Positions 8,463-17,025 are shown, numbered from the stretch's first letter. The stretch: 36,913 bases of DNA from an archaeon (GCA_016550405.1 JABXGX010000194.1:1-36913); one strand, 5' to 3'. Program-made: numbers and translations. The notes: generated by a model not told the origin, from the sequence alone.

Positions 8463-9524
8463 ATGTCTGAAGATCTAAAGGAAAATCCGAGTAAAGCCAA
8501 AATATGGCTAGAAGAACTTCGTCTCCCATTCGTGACAGCCTCGATCGTCCCAATACTTCTTGGAACCGCGATTGCTTGGGGAACCACAGGCATCTTCCTT
8601 TGGGACGTGTTCCTACTCACCCTCATTGGTGGTGTATTCATACATCTGGGGGCAAATGTAGCTAACGATTACTGGGATTTTCGACAAGGATCTGATAATA
8701 TCAATGTCGAATATATCAGGCCATTCACTGGTGGAAGCCGAATGATTCAAAAAACTCTCCTTTCTCCTCGAGCAGTCCTTGCTGGATCAATTATGTTGTT
8801 TAGCAGTGGCGCTGTGATTGGTCTCTACCTAACCATCACACGTGGTCTTCTTGTGTTGATATTAGGTATTCTCGGTGTGTTTTTTGGGTTTTTCTACACG
8901 GCCCCGCCTATTAAATTCGTTAGCCGTGGAATAGGTGAGATAGTCATTGGTATTTGCTTTGGAATCTTCCTCACACTAGGAGCCTTTTATACTCAAACCC
9001 AACTTTTTTCTTGGGAACCGGTAATTATGGCACTGCCTGTCGCTTTCCTTGTATCAGCGATCCTCTATATCAACGAATTCGCTGATTTCAAAGCTGATCG
9101 AGACTCTGGAAAATATACCCTTGTTGTTCGCTTGGGCCGACATCATGCCGCCATTCTTTATGTTGCCCTTTTGCTGTTGATTTACCTTGTTGTTGTCTTT
9201 GCTGTTCTTTTCAATATTACATCCTGGTATTCATTCCTCGTCTTGTCAACCATTCCTCTGAGCTTCATTGGCGGGCTTTACACTCTTAGATTCTTTGACC
9301 AACCTCTAGCAATGATACCTGCTAATGTATCAACAATCCTCAATCATCTTCTAACAGGTATCACGCTATCGCTCGCATACCTCTATCTGGGTCTAAGCTC
9401 AATTCTCTCACCCCAGATAATTCTACTAACTGCTTTAATTACTGGAGTTATCAGCTTTCTTTTTACAAGTCTGTTTTCTCGTCGCCTTCATAAACAGGCC
9501 CAAATCAAGATGCTAGCAAGCTAA
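8463..9524 (+). CDS. menA: UbiA-family prenyltransferase, MenA-like
   Basis: 353 residues with eight to nine membrane spans. Both aspartate motifs are present: NVANDYWDFRQGSD (65-78) followed by TGGSRMIQKTLLSP, and NEFADFKADRDSGKYTLVVR near 202-221. These wordings match 1,4-dihydroxy-2-naphthoate prenyltransferase (MenA) more closely than geranylgeranylglyceryl phosphate or heme O enzymes. The reaction is attachment of the polyprenyl chain to the naphthoate ring at the membrane. Position right after the polyprenyl synthase supports this. The stop overlaps by 3-4 bases with the stop of the convergent gene. Confidence 0.88.
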   Translation: MSEDLKENPSKAKIWLEELRLPFVTASIVPILLGTAIAWGTTGIFLWDVFLLTLIGGVFIHLGANVANDYWDFRQGSDNINVEYIRPFTGGSRMIQKTLLSPRAVLAGSIMLFSSGAVIGLYLTITRGLLVLILGILGVFFGFFYTAPPIKFVSRGIGEIVIGICFGIFLTLGAFYTQTQLFSWEPVIMALPVAFLVSAILYINEFADFKADRDSGKYTLVVRLGRHHAAILYVALLLLIYLVVVFAVLFNITSWYSFLVLSTIPLSFIGGLYTLRFFDQPLAMIPANVSTILNHLLTGITLSLAYLYLGLSSILSPQIILLTALITGVISFLFTSLFSRRLHKQAQIKMLAS

Positions 9525-10849
9525 GTGTAAATTGGTTCAATTCCTAAAATCTCGCATAGATCATATAGCTCATTTACCACATCGCCATACACCATGTGTA
9601 AATGATTTGATCGCAAATGCTGGACGAAGAGGTCAGGATCACCTTCTAGGTGAATAAAGGCATGTGGCCAGCGATCGCGTGCTTCCTTAAAGGTTTCTTT
9701 GTCTTGAACAACAGCTTCACCGTTTGCGATTTGCATCACATACTCACCACCTACTCGCGCCAGTCTTGCTAAGGTGACGTATCCTTCTTTGCAACTAAAG
9801 GTTGGACAGGCTCCGCTGGCTTTGCCCATATATTCGTACTGTGGATTCCAATCAACATCTTTGGGCGAAATAGCCATATCCGTCGCGATTGTCCCACAAT
9901 TAACTAACCGTAGTGTGCCTGTATTCATATCCAAATCATTGACATCAGCGAAGAGCACTGGCTGTCCACTTAATAAATGGAGAATTCGCATTGTGAATGC
10001 TGCGTTCATATCGGCTTCGCAAGACATCATGATGCCTTCATTAATTAGCCAGGAGATAGGCATACAACCACTGACATAATTGTCAATGAATTCAGGCTGA
10101 CATTTGAAACCACCAAAAGCATACCCCTCTGTCTGCATCATCTCTTTCATAGCGAAATACAAACGAACACTTTTCTCAAGAATCTCGTCAGAGACATTGA
10201 TTGACCCGTAAGTCTTCTTTGCCCAGGCCATTTTCTCTTTTACTTGCTTCTCAGGTATTTTCTGGGCATCCAGATATAATCGCAGCATATCAACATGTTC
10301 AATCTCTGTACCGAAGATATCTTTCACCTGGCTAAAGTCTACTGCAGAGGTCACCATTCCCATGGTTTTTCCACCAATGACAACGGCTTTGCTACGACTG
10401 AGATTATCAAAGGTCATCGCGGCTCGGCAATAACTGGTAATTGCATCCAACACATCTGGCGAATCGGGTTCTCCATAGACAAACCGATGCAGAAGATCCA
10501 ATTCATCAAGACTGCCATGTGTAATCGCCGCACCAACGAGACTGAATGCTACAGGGCTCCGATATCCATACACGATGCTTGGTAATCCTGTAGCTTGAAC
10601 AGCAGAAACAACCATGGGCGCGTACACCCAGGAGCCGATATTATAGATGATACACTGAATATGGTCATGCACCATGTCTTCGGAGATCCGGACTGAATCT
10701 TCCATCGTTAAGACCAGTTCATCATAAGGAATTATTTCAAGGGGCTGTTTTTTCAACGCGGCTTTCAGTTCTTTATGGGCTTGTTCAGCAATGTCTATTC
10801 GTTCCCGGGCAAGTGAGAGTGTGATAAGTCCAACCTTGGGCTTTTGCAT
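9521..10849 (-). CDS. L-fucose/arabinose isomerase-like protein
   Basis: 442 residues in the fucose/arabinose-isomerase fold family. The N-terminal Rossmann-like domains begin KPKVGLITLSLARERIDIA. The metal site appears conserved: Glu278 in SCEADMNAAFTMRIL, Asp in DVNDLDMNTGT (305-307) and a C-terminal His in NHLHMVYGD. Typical fucose isomerases are longer (about 590 residues); this is the shorter archaeal/bacterial branch whose substrates are mostly unknown. Possible substrates are a ketose/aldose sugar; I do not assign one. It stands alone on the minus strand with its own promoter. The ATG at 10849 has a GAGGGA ribosome site. Confidence 0.75.
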   Translation of the reverse strand: MQKPKVGLITLSLARERIDIAEQAHKELKAALKKQPLEIIPYDELVLTMEDSVRISEDMVHDHIQCIIYNIGSWVYAPMVVSAVQATGLPSIVYGYRSPVAFSLVGAAITHGSLDELDLLHRFVYGEPDSPDVLDAITSYCRAAMTFDNLSRSKAVVIGGKTMGMVTSAVDFSQVKDIFGTEIEHVDMLRLYLDAQKIPEKQVKEKMAWAKKTYGSINVSDEILEKSVRLYFAMKEMMQTEGYAFGGFKCQPEFIDNYVSGCMPISWLINEGIMMSCEADMNAAFTMRILHLLSGQPVLFADVNDLDMNTGTLRLVNCGTIATDMAISPKDVDWNPQYEYMGKASGACPTFSCKEGYVTLARLARVGGEYVMQIANGEAVVQDKETFKEARDRWPHAFIHLEGDPDLFVQHLRSNHLHMVYGDVVNELYDLCEILGIEPIYT

Positions 10850-10897
10850 ATACTTCCCTCGGATATATTGAGTGTATGCTACTCGTGGACCCGTTGT

Positions 10898-10905
10898 GAT
10901 AAAAG
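10898..10905 (-). promoter_or_regulatory. TATA-like promoter of the isomerase-like gene
   Basis: On the minus strand GGCTTTTATCAC (TATA box CTTTTATC at 10905-10898) is preceded by a purine-rich GAAAGG that fits the BRE. Transcription would begin about 25 bases on, near 10873, leaving a leader of about 24 bases with the GAGGGA site. Confidence 0.55.
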
Positions 10906-11415
10906 CCTTTCATTCGTTCTTGGGTTTACTGTGGAAGGATTTCATATGAAGTGGAGCCAGGAACTGACCGATTCTTCATAAATTGCATTGCAAACGAGTT
11001 GGCATAGAATTCTGCTGCTTCTTGTGTATCCCATTCATGAATCTCCTGATTGAGTTTTGTCTTCTCGTTTGTCACCGAAAGCTTAGGGCAGAATCCGGTC
11101 AAACCAATAAAAAAAGCAGAGGAAAACGAGAGAATTGTTTATTTTGGCTCGCTGACATTTTTTCGACTTGAAAACTTACACAGAAAAATCGCCTTTTGTG
11201 TTTTGGGTTGATTCTTCATAGGCTTAACATGTATTTGACGGAAAATGACGAATTCTTTCCTATCTTTTCATTTTTAGAACTTAACCAATGTATTGCCTTG
11301 GAAATAGTAGACGATTCTGAAAAAGGTAGAACCGTATTTTGAAGGCACAAAGGAAAGGAAAAACGTTCATCGCTTCGTAACCAATTATCTAGTAGCGATT
11401 TTTTTTGCTTATTCT
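10906..11415. other. Gene-poor gap between isomerase-like gene and larE
   Basis: About 510 bases, AT-rich. The only plus-strand frame of note (10983-11171, 62 codons) has an unnatural Cys/Phe-rich translation and no ribosome site, so I do not call it. The 11-mer GATTCTTCATA occurs twice, near 10970 and 11209. The right end contains a plus-strand hairpin with T-run (listed separately). No tRNA, CRISPR or transposon is visible. Confidence 0.6.
11369..11406 (+). terminator. Hairpin plus T-run on the plus strand
   Basis: ATCGCT (11369-11374) and AGCGAT (11394-11399) form a 6-base stem around a 19-base loop, followed by an unbroken T-run to 11406. It looks like an intrinsic terminator for a rightward transcript, but no plus-strand gene precedes it. 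The flanking protein genes both point left. The long loop makes it a weak call. Confidence 0.3.
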
Positions 11416-12195
11416 TTATGATGGTTCGTCAAAACTCCCGAAACGGTAACCTTTCAAATCGATCGTAACGAACTCGTAACCAAAGGCTTTTAATTGCTTG
11501 ATAATCTGGTCTGATATTGGTTTTCGAAGAAGTATCTGGATTTTATCGGATGGAACCTCAATCCGGGCTAAATGCCCATGATCACGGACTCGAATGAAAC
11601 CCACATCTGCTATTTCCCGAATCGCTTTTTCAGCTGCTGCAATCCGTGCAAGTCGTTCCTCTGTGAGGGTTTCACCATACGGTATTCGTGTAGCTAGACA
11701 ACTATTCGATGGCTTATTAGCTACAAGGAGTGCTAACTCCCTTGCAAGCTGTCGGGATTCCGTTTTAGTAATGCCTGCATCAAGTAGGGGGCTAATGATT
11801 CCCAATTCACGTATTGCTTTCAGTCCCGGTCGGTGTTCACCGAGATCACTTGCCGTGGTACCATCAACGACCACATTTAATCCTAGTTTGACTGCTAGGA
11901 CCTGAGCTTCACGGAATCGAAGGAGTTTGCAATGGTAACAGCGATCAACGGGATTTGGAACAATGGACGCCTTTTCCAATTCATTCAAGGTTTGCACATG
12001 ATGGCGAATTCCAATGGTTTTCGCCACTTGTCGTGCATCTTCAACTTCTTCGGGTATCATCAAGGGTGAATCGAAAGTCGCTGCAACTGCTTTATCTTGC
12101 AATGCTTCATAGGCAAGTGCTGCCATAACTGCACTATCTACGCCACCTGACAAAGCCACTAATACACTCCTTAATTCCTTAAGGTGTTCAATCAC
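11416..12195 (-). CDS. larE: LarE, sulfur transferase of nickel-pincer cofactor synthesis
   Basis: 259 residues from the GTG at 12195. The PP-loop VALSGGVDSAVMAAL (13-27) activates the substrate with ATP. Three cysteines, Cys86 and Cys89 in DRCYHCK and Cys166 in PSNSCLATRIPYG, match the LarE type that holds a [4Fe-4S] cluster rather than sacrificing a single cysteine. The reaction adds sulfur to pyridinium-3,5-biscarboxylic acid mononucleotide. It follows larC on the minus strand. The GTG has no ribosome site, whereas a strong GGAGGT lies at the end of larC; the frame is open back to it but offers only an ATT (12237-12235) at the right spacing, so the true start may be further upstream. Confidence 0.92.
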   Translation of the reverse strand: MIEHLKELRSVLVALSGGVDSAVMAALAYEALQDKAVAATFDSPLMIPEEVEDARQVAKTIGIRHHVQTLNELEKASIVPNPVDRCYHCKLLRFREAQVLAVKLGLNVVVDGTTASDLGEHRPGLKAIRELGIISPLLDAGITKTESRQLARELALLVANKPSNSCLATRIPYGETLTEERLARIAAAEKAIREIADVGFIRVRDHGHLARIEVPSDKIQILLRKPISDQIIKQLKAFGYEFVTIDLKGYRFGSFDEPS

Positions 12196-12242
12196 TTGGC
12201 TGCGTTTTTGTTGTAGAGACTTTTTACTGGCTGGAATAGTGG

Positions 12243-13049
12243 CTAGACCTCCTCGTTGTTGGTTGGTTTTTTGGGTTTTCCTAACACAAGTCGAAGTAGG
12301 TTCGGAGTCCCAGGTATCTCTCCTGTCCCAGCGCCATATCCTACCGCTTGGGGGTAGAGTTCAGGATATACCTGGGTTGATATTGGCTTTAGTGCAGCGA
12401 GTAAGGAGACTCCGGTGGGTGTAGCCATTTCACAGAGATGTGGTCCTCCTTTGAAGGCAAGATTATTTTCAGTTAGAATGTTCATTACTGCTGGACCTGG
12501 TGCTGCTAAGCGTCCATGCCCACTGGGAAAGGTTCCACCGCCTACAGCGATTGGTAGTGTGAAATATTTCGTAGTTTTAGAACTCACTATTCCGAGACTC
12601 TCTAGTGCTACAGCGGCTCCAATGATGTCAAGAACTGTATCGACAGAGCCTGCGGCGTGAAGATGAACTTCTTCTACTGTGTGCTGGTGCACACTTGCTT
12701 CAGCTCCAATAAGGGTGTAAATCGCTCGAATCGCATACGCTTTTGCGGGTTGAGAAAGTTTCAGATCCTTTGTCAGCGATGTAACGGCTTTTAGGAGGAT
12801 TTTACCTGGGCGAGTTGAATATGATTCATCTATTTGAATATCGAGGAACAGTCCGCCAATATGACTGCGTGTGATTGGCTGTGGTGTTACAGATACCTTT
12901 CGACAATTTGGAACGTAGTCCACGGCTGCTTCCATGGCCTTGATTACCGCCTCTGCATTGGCTCCTAAATCCAGTAGCGCCGCAACAAACATATCGCCTG
13001 CAATCCCGGCAAGTTGGGGGTCGATGACTAGAATCTGAGAATCAAGCAC
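12243..13049 (-). CDS. larC: LarC N-terminal domain (LarC1-type), nickel insertion
   Basis: 268 residues from a GTG at 13049 (GGGA 7 bases upstream). It matches the N-terminal half of LarC: AGIAGDMFVAALLDLGA (13-29), the His-rich EASVHQHTVEEVHLHAAG near 117-134, VDTVLDIIGAAVAL, and GYGAGTGEIPGTPNLLRLVL at the end. LarC puts nickel into the dithio cofactor with CTP hydrolysis. Full LarC has about 400 residues with a second domain (LarC2); here the frame stops right after the first domain and larE follows within 50 bases, so LarC2 is missing. In Lactobacillus plantarum LarC2 is joined by a programmed frameshift, but no LarC2-coding sequence lies downstream here. Confidence 0.9.
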   Translation of the reverse strand: MLDSQILVIDPQLAGIAGDMFVAALLDLGANAEAVIKAMEAAVDYVPNCRKVSVTPQPITRSHIGGLFLDIQIDESYSTRPGKILLKAVTSLTKDLKLSQPAKAYAIRAIYTLIGAEASVHQHTVEEVHLHAAGSVDTVLDIIGAAVALESLGIVSSKTTKYFTLPIAVGGGTFPSGHGRLAAPGPAVMNILTENNLAFKGGPHLCEMATPTGVSLLAALKPISTQVYPELYPQAVGYGAGTGEIPGTPNLLRLVLGKPKKPTNNEEV

Positions 13050-13127
13050 GTATATTTCCCACTAAGTTGTCAATTCTTCAAGCTTTAATATGCTCGGTCT
13101 GTCTATGAGAAATTGGTGATAGCCGCA

Positions 13128-13904
13128 ATGAGCGAGCTTCGTGATCTCCTTAAAAAAGTCGCACAAGGCGAGTGTACTATCGAAGAAGCAGAAACAAAAC
13201 TCCGCATTTTCAACATTGTGGAGGTCGCCAAACTAGCAAAGCTAGATGTTCACCGGGAAGTTCGAAAAGGAATACCTGAAGTAATTTTTGCTAAGAACAA
13301 ATCAATAACCGAACTTACGAAAATTATCACGGCTGGGATTGGGGCCAAGCCTGTGATAATTTTAAGTAAAATAAACCAAGAGCAGCAGCGAGCGATAAAG
13401 GAAACTTATGGCTCTGATTTGGTTTTTGAGGTCTTTGGTGAAGGAGAGATAGCGCTCATCCACAAACAAGATTATCAACCTCAGCAAACAGGCGGTAAGG
13501 TTGGTATCATTGCAGCTGGAACCTCTGATCGGCGGGTTGCAGAGGCTGCACGTGTAATGGCTGAACAAATGGGATGTCAAGTTTCTACAACATATGATGT
13601 CGGGGTCGCGGGGGTTCATCGGCTTTTCCCAGAACTTGAAGAGATGGTTGAACAAGGCATTGATGTCCTTGTTATTGCAGCTGGAATGGAAGGCGCTTTA
13701 CCCTCTTTAGTAACGGGGCTGGTTGATATCCCTGTCATTGGGCTTCCTATCTCAACAGGTTATGGGTTAGGTGGAGAAGGGCTTGGCGCTCTGATTTCTA
13801 TGCTGCAATCTTGTTCGCTTGGGTTAGCGGTCGTGAACATTGATAATGGAGTTGGAGCAGGGGCGATTGCTGCTCTGATTGCTAATCGGATTGCACAAGA
13901 GTAA
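13128..13904 (+). CDS. larB: LarB, nicotinic acid adenine dinucleotide carboxylase/hydrolase
   Basis: 258 residues from the ATG at 13128 (GGTGAT 7 bases upstream; an in-frame TTG at 13113 is less likely). The C-terminal PurE-like domain is unmistakable: IIAAGTSDRRVAEAARVMAE, DVGVAGVHRLFPELE, VLVIAAGMEGALPSLVTGL, PISTGYGLGGEGLGAL, and the cysteine in MLQSCSLGLAVVNIDNG. LarB carboxylates and cleaves NaAD in the first step of nickel-pincer cofactor synthesis. It is divergent from larC-larE with a gap of 78 bases. No LarA (lactate racemase) gene is in the window, so the enzyme using the cofactor must lie elsewhere. Confidence 0.95.
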   Translation: MSELRDLLKKVAQGECTIEEAETKLRIFNIVEVAKLAKLDVHREVRKGIPEVIFAKNKSITELTKIITAGIGAKPVIILSKINQEQQRAIKETYGSDLVFEVFGEGEIALIHKQDYQPQQTGGKVGIIAAGTSDRRVAEAARVMAEQMGCQVSTTYDVGVAGVHRLFPELEEMVEQGIDVLVIAAGMEGALPSLVTGLVDIPVIGLPISTGYGLGGEGLGALISMLQSCSLGLAVVNIDNGVGAGAIAALIANRIAQE

Positions 13905-13908
13905 CACT

Positions 13909-14028
13909 ATGTGGAAGATACAGAAAATCGCAAAAAAAGTTCCACGCCGCTCTCCAATGAAACAGGCTTTAAGAAGGACCAATCCGGCATTTATCTGTAC
14001 TTGTGTAAGTGGTCCCCCTCATCTTTGA
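13909..14028 (+). CDS. Possible small basic protein, 39 residues
   Basis: An ATG four bases after the larB stop opens 39 codons. The product is rich in Lys/Arg (KIAKKVPRRSP, ALRRT) and ends FICTCVSGPPHL with a CxC. There is no clear ribosome site, but overlapping terminal context could allow coupling to larB. I do not recognise it. The stretch also holds an inverted repeat GTCCCC...GGGGAC (about 14010-14043), so the region may instead be the untranslated end of the larB transcript. Confidence 0.2.
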   Translation: MWKIQKIAKKVPRRSPMKQALRRTNPAFICTCVSGPPHL

Positions 14029-14100
14029 GGAACGATGGGGACATGAACCAGCAGGATAAGGCACTACAGTCTTCCAAAGAATATTAGCGGGGTAGAAGAT

Positions 14101-14688
14101 GTGCAACCAAGTCCGGTCGGATGGATATCAACCGGTGACGCTAGCCTACCCCGAAAAGCAGTTTTGAAAATGATTGTCGTTGGGGATGGGGGCGTCGGAA
14201 AAACCACGTTAATTCACCGCTACCTTACAGGGAATTATCTGGATCAACGAATGACTGTTGGTTCCGGATTCGCGACACGAGATATTGAAATGGAAGGTGT
14301 CCTTGTCACTCTGACCATATGGGATTTCGCGGGTGAGGAGCGCTTCCGTTTTCTCTTACCCAGCTATTGTCGAGGTGCATTAGGTTGTATCCTAGCCTTT
14401 GACTTAGCTCGTCCCCCAACATTCTATCATCTTGATGAGTGGCTCAACCTGGTTCGCAACAACACAGATGATATACCCATTCTCTTAGTTGGCACCAAAC
14501 GGGATGTTGGAAACAATAACAGTGACATGGCTCACGACTATGCGAAACTCAATAATCTCGTCGGGTATCTTGAAACAAGTTCTAAGATAGGTCTCAATGT
14601 CTCTGAAGTCTTTGAAAATATAGCGAATCTCATGTGGTTACGGATTACGACTGCAAGACCTGAATCGCCTATTTCCCAAGCGATCTGA
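14101..14688 (+). CDS. Rab/Ras-like small GTPase
   Basis: 195 residues from a GTG at 14101 (GGGGT 7 bases upstream). All G motifs of a eukaryote-type small GTPase are visible: P-loop VGDGGVGKTTL (27-37), switch I threonine in RMTVGSGF (Thr52), WDFAGEERFR (74-83), GTKRD (131-135, Thr in place of Asn of NKxD) and ETSSK (158-162). The catalytic Gln of DTAGQE is Glu here (Glu79 in DFAGEE). There is no C-terminal cysteine for prenylation. Such Rab/Arf/Ras-like proteins are expanded in Asgard archaea, where their roles are mostly unknown. No effector or GAP gene is adjacent. Confidence 0.93.
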   Translation: MQPSPVGWISTGDASLPRKAVLKMIVVGDGGVGKTTLIHRYLTGNYLDQRMTVGSGFATRDIEMEGVLVTLTIWDFAGEERFRFLLPSYCRGALGCILAFDLARPPTFYHLDEWLNLVRNNTDDIPILLVGTKRDVGNNNSDMAHDYAKLNNLVGYLETSSKIGLNVSEVFENIANLMWLRITTARPESPISQAI

Positions 14689-14836
14689 TATCACCAAATC
14701 CATAAAAATTAGTCGTAAGTCAAACTTCTTAATTTTAGGCATTCAATAATCTCGAAGAAGAGAAATACACTTAACTGACTCATCGAACCGTTCAAGCCCC
14801 AACTGGAGGGGAATTACTTCATCGAGATGCACATAT

Positions 14837-16198
14837 ATGACCCAAGCTGGACGACCACCCACCAAAGAAGAACTCCTCGAAAAAGCCAAACAACCGGCTA
14901 AAGAAGCCATGCAACTCCACCCCTATTATAGAGGAAAAATCCAAACCATCCCCAAATGCACCATCCGGGGATTTGACGATTTCGCCATCTGGTATACTCC
15001 CGGCGTTGCAGCTCCCTGCCGTGACATTGAAGCCAATCCCGAAAAAGTCTGGGACCACACCAACAAAGCTAACATGATCGCTGTAGTCACTGATGGCAGC
15101 CGCGTTCTCGGACTCGGAAACATCGGTCCCGAAGCGTCGCTTCCAGTGATGGAAGGGAAGTCTTTGATTTTCAAGTATCTTGGGGGGGTTGATGCTGTAC
15201 CCATTGCTCTTAACACTCAGGATCCTGAGAACTTCATTCGGGCAACCAAGCTCCTTGAACCCGCCTTTGGTGGTATTAACCTTGAAGATATTTCAAAGCC
15301 CAAATGTTTCAACATTTTGCATCGACTGAAAACGGACATGAAAATTCCTGTATTTCATGATGATCAGCAGGGTACTGCAACAATTATCCTTGCAGGTTTA
15401 ATGGGTGCACTACGATTTGTTGGGAAATCCTTGGATCAAGTACAGATCGCGATGCTTGGCGTTGGAGCCGCGAACACTTGTACTGCTGAGTTACTCATCG
15501 AAGCAGGGGTGCCGGCGAGTAATCTTATCCTCTGTGACCGTGATGGACTTCTTTACAAAGGTCGTGAAGATTTGAAAGCAATGAAAGATGATGAGCATGA
15601 GAAGTATGACTTGGCTATCCTCACCAACGAAGAACAACGCTCTGGGGACTTTGGTGAAGCACTTCGAGGTGCTGATGTGTGTATCAGTGCTTCTGCCCCC
15701 ATTCCTGGTCTAATTAAGAAAGAATGGGTCGAGAAGATGGCAAAGGATGCTATTGTCTTTGCTTGTGCTAATCCACTCCCTGAAATCTGGCCTTGGGAGG
15801 CTATAGAAGCTGGTGCGAAAGTAGTAGGAACTGGGCGATCTGACTTTGATAACCAGATCAATAATAGTCTTGGATTTCCAGCGATTTTCCGTGGAGCCCT
15901 TGATGTCCGAGCGATGGAAATTACCGATGAAATGTGTATTGCGGCGGCCACACGGCTTGCTGACCTCGCAGAAGAACGAGGTTTACGTGAGGATTATGTA
16001 ATTCCAAGTATGGATGAGTGGGAACTTTATCCAGCGGAAGCTGTTGCTGTAGGGATGAAAGCGATTGAACAGAAGGTTGCTCGAAAAGAATGGGAAGAGC
16101 AAGAACTCCTTGCTCATGCAACCAAAATCATTAAACGCTCTATTGATGTCACCCAATCCCTGATGGATAACGGATTCATCCCCAAAGCACCCATCTAA
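14837..16198 (+). CDS. maeB: NAD(P)-dependent malic enzyme
   Basis: 453 residues. Family landmarks are YTPGVAAPCRDI, NMIAVVTDGSRVLGLGNIGP, VFHDDQQGTATIILAG with the metal-binding aspartates, the NAD(P) loop MLGVGAANTCTAEL, and CANPLPEIWP near 310. The reaction is oxidative decarboxylation of malate to pyruvate. It has the short bacterial/archaeal size without the phosphotransacetylase domain of the long MaeB form. The ATG at 14837 is not close to the GGAGGGG at about 14804; no better in-frame start exists. It is monocistronic, flanked by a small GTPase and HAD genes. Confidence 0.95.
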   Translation: MTQAGRPPTKEELLEKAKQPAKEAMQLHPYYRGKIQTIPKCTIRGFDDFAIWYTPGVAAPCRDIEANPEKVWDHTNKANMIAVVTDGSRVLGLGNIGPEASLPVMEGKSLIFKYLGGVDAVPIALNTQDPENFIRATKLLEPAFGGINLEDISKPKCFNILHRLKTDMKIPVFHDDQQGTATIILAGLMGALRFVGKSLDQVQIAMLGVGAANTCTAELLIEAGVPASNLILCDRDGLLYKGREDLKAMKDDEHEKYDLAILTNEEQRSGDFGEALRGADVCISASAPIPGLIKKEWVEKMAKDAIVFACANPLPEIWPWEAIEAGAKVVGTGRSDFDNQINNSLGFPAIFRGALDVRAMEITDEMCIAAATRLADLAEERGLREDYVIPSMDEWELYPAEAVAVGMKAIEQKVARKEWEEQELLAHATKIIKRSIDVTQSLMDNGFIPKAPI

Positions 16199-16294
16199 TC
16201 ATGGCGTGCGTTTATATTAGAAAAACTACCTTGTAGAAGGATTCACCTCTAACAAACACAAAAATCGGTTTGAAAATACTTGGGAGTACAACGC

Positions 16295-16969
16295 ATGCCA
16301 ATTCTTGTCTCTGATTTAGATGGAACACTTATCGATATACGCGACCGATTCCTCTATTCACAAATCAACGCGCTGGCCAATTTTGGGTACACAATAAGCT
16401 TCGAACAGGTCGAACCATTCGTAGAGATCGTAATGAATTATGAACGATTTCTAGACGAGTTAGATGTCAGCCTTTCTCAAAAAGACTACATCCAGTACCT
16501 CCTCAGTATTGAACAGGAATTTTACAAAGGGTGGCAACATTCTTACGTGTTTCCCGGCGTTATTGAAGCCCTGAAATCTATCCGTCCACAGGTCGATGCT
16601 CTCCGCCTCATTACCTCACGAGCTTGGGTTGAGGAAACCCGAACCGAAGTCCAACATTTCGGACTTGATCAGGTCTTCGATCGTCCTGTCTTTACCCGTG
16701 GCGACCTAGCCCGTCAAGAGGGGATTGACGAAGTTCCATTTTATCCCTATGCTGATCATCGGCAACGATTAATCCAATTAGCAATTGCTGATTTAACGGC
16801 TAAAGACGATGTGTGGGTCATTGGTGATTTTCCCAATGAAATGCAAGTAGCACAAAGTCTTGGCTTCACGACAGTTGGGGTCTTAACAGGCTTCATCAAT
16901 CCTGAGGCCCTTTATCCCTATTGTACTCATATAATCGATTCAGTGGCGGAGATAGGGTCGTTGCTTTAG
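16295..16969 (+). CDS. HAD-family phosphatase, first of a tandem pair
   Basis: 224 residues from the ATG at 16295 (GGGAG 8 bases upstream). HAD motifs are SDLDGTLID (nucleophile Asp7, acid Asp9), LITSR (motif II), and VWVIGDFPNEM (motif IV). A helical cap lies between about residues 15 and 85, as in phosphoglycolate-phosphatase-like enzymes. The substrate cannot be told. The following gene is a clear paralogue with the same order of motifs, including FTRGDLAR and GVLTGF.N/T.P. Confidence 0.88.
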   Translation: MPILVSDLDGTLIDIRDRFLYSQINALANFGYTISFEQVEPFVEIVMNYERFLDELDVSLSQKDYIQYLLSIEQEFYKGWQHSYVFPGVIEALKSIRPQVDALRLITSRAWVEETRTEVQHFGLDQVFDRPVFTRGDLARQEGIDEVPFYPYADHRQRLIQLAIADLTAKDDVWVIGDFPNEMQVAQSLGFTTVGVLTGFINPEALYPYCTHIIDSVAEIGSLL

Positions 16970-16995
16970 TTTGTAGTTACCGAAAGACAGTCAAG

Positions 16996-17003
16996 CTTAT
17001 AAT
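16996..17003 (+). promoter_or_regulatory. TATA box of the second HAD gene, leaderless geometry
   Basis: CTTATAAT centred at about 17000 lies 26 bases before the ATG at 17026. Archaeal transcription begins about 25 bases downstream of the TATA box, so the message should start at or next to the start codon. No ribosome site is present in the pyrimidine-rich stretch before the ATG, which agrees with a leaderless transcript. Confidence 0.5.
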
Positions 17004-17025
17004 AGCACCAATCTCCTTCTCTTCA

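Noticed and set aside
10983..11171. 62-codon plus-strand frame
   Set aside because: Biased, Cys/Phe-rich product without a ribosome site or family resemblance in an AT-rich gap.
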